Source: Chloroflexota bacterium
GTDB lineage: Bacteria; Chloroflexota; Anaerolineae; Promineifilales; Promineifilaceae
Direction of reading: 5' to 3'
Length of the DNA stretch: 64,000 nucleotides
Assembly (NCBI GenBank): GCA_014584575.1
Contig: JACTMP010000010.1
Span: 1 to 64,000 of the forward strand
The notes under the pieces are model-generated. The model made no database searches, had not been told where the DNA came from, and saw nothing but the letters and a program-made list of their open reading frames with translations. Positions 60,757 to 64,000 of the stretch are shown piece by piece (position 1 is the first letter of the stretch; the number at the start of each line of letters is the position of its first letter). Made by a program: the position numbers and the translations under genes.

Positions 60757-61833
60757 ATGACAACAGCACAACCATTTACCGGGCTGGGGATGCCCGTCTT
60801 TGCGGCCTTTGGTTGGGCCGGACAGGAAGCCGCCGTTAACTTTGCTCTCGATCAGCTAGAATTGTTTATCCGCACATTACATGCCCGGCTGCCACGGTCA
60901 ATCCAGGCAGAATTTCCCTATGCGGGATTGAGCCGGGCTAATCAGACGGTGTATCTGGCTGCCAAAGATGAAGTGGAGTCCGATTGGCAATTACTCTTTT
61001 ATGCCCGGCCCATGAGCCTGGAGTTGCAACTGGCGCTCACTGACAAACGTGGTCTGTATAAGGCCCTGGCCCTGGCCGAAAAGCAGCCGGCTATGGCCCA
61101 TCGTTTGATAACCGAATTGGGATCGGAATGGTCATTCCGGTTGCAGCAGCAGCAAATTGACGAGGAATCGGGTGAACGCTCGCATTATCAGGATTTATAC
61201 AAAGATAATGTGGTAAACCTGGATGAGGAAACGGCCGTGTCCCTCCTTAGTAAAGCCGCCTATCTCGTGGGTGAAGAAAAATGGATCACACCCATCTTCA
61301 TCAGCCGCCGTTTCAGTTCCGATCAAATCTCCGTCATGGGGCCGGTCGTTCTCGATGTGGTCACAAAAGAGCTAGAACGCCTATTGCCGCTTATCCATTT
61401 TCTGAACGGGCAAAAGGCCACCAAGGGAACCAAACCCAAACCCAAAGTCCGACCCAAGCTCAAAACACCGGCCGAATCCACCTCCATTGCCACCACCACC
61501 AACCTTGACCCCGAGCAAGGCTTCCAATTTGTGACCGACATCAAACCCCTCTACTTGCGCAAAGGGTTCATCAACATGTCCCCCGAACATTGGGAGTTCT
61601 TCGCCCTGAGCGCCCGCAGCGAAACGCGTAGCGTCACCGTTTATTATGAAGGCATTTATGACAAAGAGTGCGCTGTCTGGCGTATCCAATCCAGCGACAC
61701 GATTCGTCTGGTTCTCAGCCCTGGCGTTCATCGTTGGTTCGAAGAAAACTTTGAGCAAGGCGACCATGTGCAGCTAAATGTCAAGCGGTTGGACAATGAA
61801 GAAATTCAAATCACGGTAAAACATTCTGAGTAA
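60757..61833 (+). CDS. Hypothetical protein
   Basis: 358 residues from ATG 60757, with AAGGA 9 bases upstream. Two globular parts joined by a Lys/Pro linker (about 225-250, KPKPKVRPKLKTP). The N-terminal part contains helical and strand segments with no known motif. The C-terminal part (about 260-358, KGFINMSPEHWEFFALSARSETRSVTVYYEG) may be a small beta domain. Three bases separate it from pyk, so co-transcription is likely. Confidence 0.7.
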   Translation: MTTAQPFTGLGMPVFAAFGWAGQEAAVNFALDQLELFIRTLHARLPRSIQAEFPYAGLSRANQTVYLAAKDEVESDWQLLFYARPMSLELQLALTDKRGLYKALALAEKQPAMAHRLITELGSEWSFRLQQQQIDEESGERSHYQDLYKDNVVNLDEETAVSLLSKAAYLVGEEKWITPIFISRRFSSDQISVMGPVVLDVVTKELERLLPLIHFLNGQKATKGTKPKPKVRPKLKTPAESTSIATTTNLDPEQGFQFVTDIKPLYLRKGFINMSPEHWEFFALSARSETRSVTVYYEGIYDKECAVWRIQSSDTIRLVLSPGVHRWFEENFEQGDHVQLNVKRLDNEEIQITVKHSE

Positions 61834-61836
61834 TGT

Positions 61837-63249
61837 ATGGCGCGCACAAAGATTGTAGCTACTATTGGACCCAGTTCCAATAACCCTGAAACCATACGCC
61901 GGATGTTAGCTGCTGGCATGACGGTGGCCCGCATCAATTTTTCCCATGGTGACCATGAGTCGCACACCCGAACAATACAAATGCTGCGTGAGGTGGCGCA
62001 AAGCGAAGGGAAGATTTTAGCCCTCCTGGGCGATCTGCAAGGGCCTAAAATTCGTTTAGGCCATGTCAAAGCCGGTGGTATTCAGCTACAACTGGGTGAA
62101 GAAATTGTCCTTACGCCACACCGGGGCCAGCCAGCGATGATTCATTTGCCCCACCCGGATCTCATTGCCGCGGCGCAGCCCGGCGCACGCCTGGTGATTG
62201 GTGATGGTGAAGTGGAGTTTGTTGTCGCCGAGAAAAAAGATGATACGCTGCGGTGTATGACTACTGTTGCCGGGTTATTGGAATCTCGAAAGGGGGTTAA
62301 TGCACCCGGTACTGATTTGCCTGTTTCCAGCCTGACGGATAAGGATCGAGAGGATTTTGAACTGATCTGCCAGCTTGGGCTGGATTATGTGGCCCTCTCG
62401 TTTGTACGCACGGCCGCCGACATCCACGAATTACGCGCCATCATGACTGAGAAGGGCGTCCAAATTCCCATAATTGCCAAAATTGAAAAAAGCGAAGCCA
62501 TCGCCCACCTGGCAGAGATTTGTGATGTGGCTGATGGGATGATGGTGGCGCGTGGCGACCTGGGTATTGAGGTACAGCCGCAGGAAGTACCTCTGTTGCA
62601 GAAACGAATCATTCGGACGTGTAATGAGGCAGGCAAGCCGGTGATTACAGCGACACAAATGTTGCAATCTATGGTGGAGCATCCCCGGCCCACGCGGGCC
62701 GAGGCCAGTGACGTGGCCAATGCCATTTTGGATGGCACCGACGCGGTCATGTTGTCCAATGAAACAGCCAGCGGCCGTTTCCCGGTAGAAGCGGTGCTGA
62801 TGATGAAACAAATCAGCGAGATTACGGAAACAGCATTTCCCTATGACATCTGGCGCAGCCGTCGCCAGGCGGCCGCAACCCACGCCATTTCCGTTACCGA
62901 AGCCATTAGCGCCGCCAGTTGTTCGGTGGCCGAATATGTGCAGGCCAAAGCTATCGTCAGTACCACCATGTCTGGGCATACTGCCAGGCAAGTAGCCCGC
63001 CATCGTCCACCTACGGCCGTGATGGCCGTTTCGCCCTTGGCCAGCACCCAACGCCGTCTGGCGCTGGTGTGGGGGGTGGAATGTGTGCTGGTGCCAAACT
63101 TCACCGAAACGGATGAGATGCTGGAGCAAACGGCCGTCGCCATGCTCCAATTTGGCCTGAAACCCGGCGACCGTCTCGTCATTACCGCCGGCATCCCTTT
63201 TGCCCAAATGGGGCAAACCAACCTCATCCAGGTACACGAAATCACATAG
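61837..63249 (+). CDS. pyk: Pyruvate kinase
   Basis: 470 residues, usual bacterial length. Motifs: ARTKIVATIGPSS, INFSHGDHESH, the catalytic-Lys motif IIAKIEKSEA (about 209-218), MVARGDLGIE (about 234-243), ITATQMLQSM and the DGTDAVMLSNETASG loop. Converts PEP and ADP to pyruvate and ATP, last step of glycolysis. Contains two ACGGCCGT copies near the end. Confidence 0.97.
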   Translation: MARTKIVATIGPSSNNPETIRRMLAAGMTVARINFSHGDHESHTRTIQMLREVAQSEGKILALLGDLQGPKIRLGHVKAGGIQLQLGEEIVLTPHRGQPAMIHLPHPDLIAAAQPGARLVIGDGEVEFVVAEKKDDTLRCMTTVAGLLESRKGVNAPGTDLPVSSLTDKDREDFELICQLGLDYVALSFVRTAADIHELRAIMTEKGVQIPIIAKIEKSEAIAHLAEICDVADGMMVARGDLGIEVQPQEVPLLQKRIIRTCNEAGKPVITATQMLQSMVEHPRPTRAEASDVANAILDGTDAVMLSNETASGRFPVEAVLMMKQISEITETAFPYDIWRSRRQAAATHAISVTEAISAASCSVAEYVQAKAIVSTTMSGHTARQVARHRPPTAVMAVSPLASTQRRLALVWGVECVLVPNFTETDEMLEQTAVAMLQFGLKPGDRLVITAGIPFAQMGQTNLIQVHEIT

Positions 63250-63342
63250 GTCCCGCCCACAGTTGTTTTCCGGCTGCAAGCAGGCTATCATGGGAGCATA
63301 TCGTTTCAGTCATAAACACACATTTGCATGGGAGAAGATGCA

Positions 63343-64000
63343 ATGGCAACTTCAGCACTAAAAGGACAATCAGCTATTTTAACTGACATGGACTGGGAAC
63401 CACCGGCCGTAAAAAGCATTGAAGATACCGGTCTCACGCATGGTTTTCTGGAAGACCTGGCGTTGAAAATCATGTATTTTCGTGGCCAATTGACCGGGCA
63501 TGAGATTGCCGAATTGATGCACGTGCCATTCGCCACAGTCGTTAGCCCCCTGATGGATTATCTGAAGCGGGAGCAAATGTGCGAGGTTAAAGGCTCTGGC
63601 GGCCTGGGCGCTGCCACTTACAACTACTCTATCACAAACAAGGGGGCCAACCGCGCCCGTGAACAATTAGAACGTACCACCTACGTCGGCCCGGCCCCTG
63701 TGCCCTGGGATAATTACATCACCTCGGTTAAAGCCCAAAGTGGCAAGCGGCTGAAGGTCAATCCGGCTATGATGCGTAAATCGCTGGCCCACCTGACGCT
63801 GGAAGAAGATGTGTTTCAGAAGATTGGCCCCGCAGCCAACTCTGGCAAATCTATCTTCCTCTATGGCCCCCCAGGTAACGGCAAAACCACCATTGCCGAA
63901 GCCATCGGCCGTATGATTTTGACCAGCGATATTTACATTCCCTATGCGGTGGAGGTAGATGGTCAGATCATCAATGTTTATGACCAGATCAACCACGAAG
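63343..64000 (+). CDS. AAA-type ATPase with N-terminal winged helix (truncated by window edge)
   Basis: 219 residues visible from ATG 63343 (GGAG 8 bases before); no stop inside the window. Residues about 30-110 look like a winged-helix domain (LTGHEIAELMHVPFATVVSPLMDYL). Walker A GPPGNGKTT is at 175-183. Proteins of this type are often annotated simply as AAA ATPases in Chloroflexota; function unknown. Confidence 0.75.
   Translation, partial: MATSALKGQSAILTDMDWEPPAVKSIEDTGLTHGFLEDLALKIMYFRGQLTGHEIAELMHVPFATVVSPLMDYLKREQMCEVKGSGGLGAATYNYSITNKGANRAREQLERTTYVGPAPVPWDNYITSVKAQSGKRLKVNPAMMRKSLAHLTLEEDVFQKIGPAANSGKSIFLYGPPGNGKTTIAEAIGRMILTSDIYIPYAVEVDGQIINVYDQINHE

Larger units (their letters stand above)
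3008..63137. repeat. Highly iterated palindrome ACGGCCGT
   Basis: By eye about 130 exact copies lie between 3008 and 63137, roughly one per 460 bp, where a random 8-mer would be expected about once per 40-65 kb. None is seen in 1-3007. Most are within genes, in all three frames: Thr-Ala-Val, Asn/Asp-Gly-Arg, and (C)GG-CCG-T as Arg-Pro. Examples: 3008-3015, 51056-51063, 51225-51232, 63130-63137. The palindrome contains the GGCC and CGGCCG cores. Confidence 0.9.

Noticed and set aside
3008..63137. ACGGCCGT explained by codon bias alone
   Set aside because: It occurs in all three frames, on both gene strands and in non-coding gaps, which codon choice cannot produce.

Overview
The window looks like a chromosomal segment of a Chloroflexota bacterium, probably Anaerolineae-like. 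This is inferred from overall gene style, a T-box-controlled short ValRS, large AfsR/NB-ARC/TPR regulators, secreted beta-propellers and FnIII proteins, and CtaG; no marker gene settles it. Most of the DNA is GC-rich. The first 2.9 kb is clearly more AT-rich and looks imported.

Layout. 0-3 kb: a transposase tail, then an AT-rich gene fusing an HsdR-N-like nuclease domain to a P-loop ATPase (candidate defence gene). 3-6.6 kb: a NatA/NatB-type ABC exporter operon. 6.6-7.6 kb: a GNAT acetyltransferase between two 41-bp inverted repeats. 7.7-15.7 kb: a secreted PQQ-type sugar dehydrogenase, a 2023-residue secreted FnIII protein and a globin. 15.8-23.4 kb: an AfsR-like regulator, a DUF3592-like protein, a GT39-like membrane protein and a phosphoesterase. 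23.4-32.6 kb: hypothetical and TPR proteins, a methyltransferase-like membrane protein, tRNA-Arg(CCT), a GGCT-fold protein, a secreted beta-propeller and a phosphotransferase-fold protein with altered catalytic residues. 32.7-36.3 kb: a SNF2 helicase coupled to a multi-Cys zinc protein. 36.4-42.5 kb: a membrane hydrolase, lplA, thyA, folA, a possible origin region and dnaA. 42.5-49.5 kb: acyl-CoA dehydrogenase, gamma-carbonic anhydrase, CtaG, tRNA-Ser(GGA), a hybrid histidine-kinase-type sensor and a patatin. 49.5-51.2 kb: a HindIII-like R-M system whose endonuclease gene is broken. 51.3-58.7 kb: plsC, valS with T-box leader, small genes, an RSH (p)ppGpp enzyme with a degenerate hydrolase site, and a YtxH pair. 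58.9-64 kb: a Rossmann protein, an unknown protein, pyruvate kinase and a truncated AAA ATPase.

Two layers of sequence structure run across these genes. The first is the palindromic octamer ACGGCCGT, counted by eye about 130 times between 3.0 and 63.1 kb and never in the AT-rich first 2.9 kb. It behaves like the HIP1 palindrome of cyanobacteria. The second is a set of short palindromic or dispersed repeat families that fill the intergenic gaps. They also supply stop codons to several genes, sit inside the valS T-box leader, and are inserted in frame in valS, the membrane hydrolase and the sensor kinase. These two layers, together with the decayed HindIII-like system and the AT-rich nuclease-ATPase, are the most interesting parts of the window.
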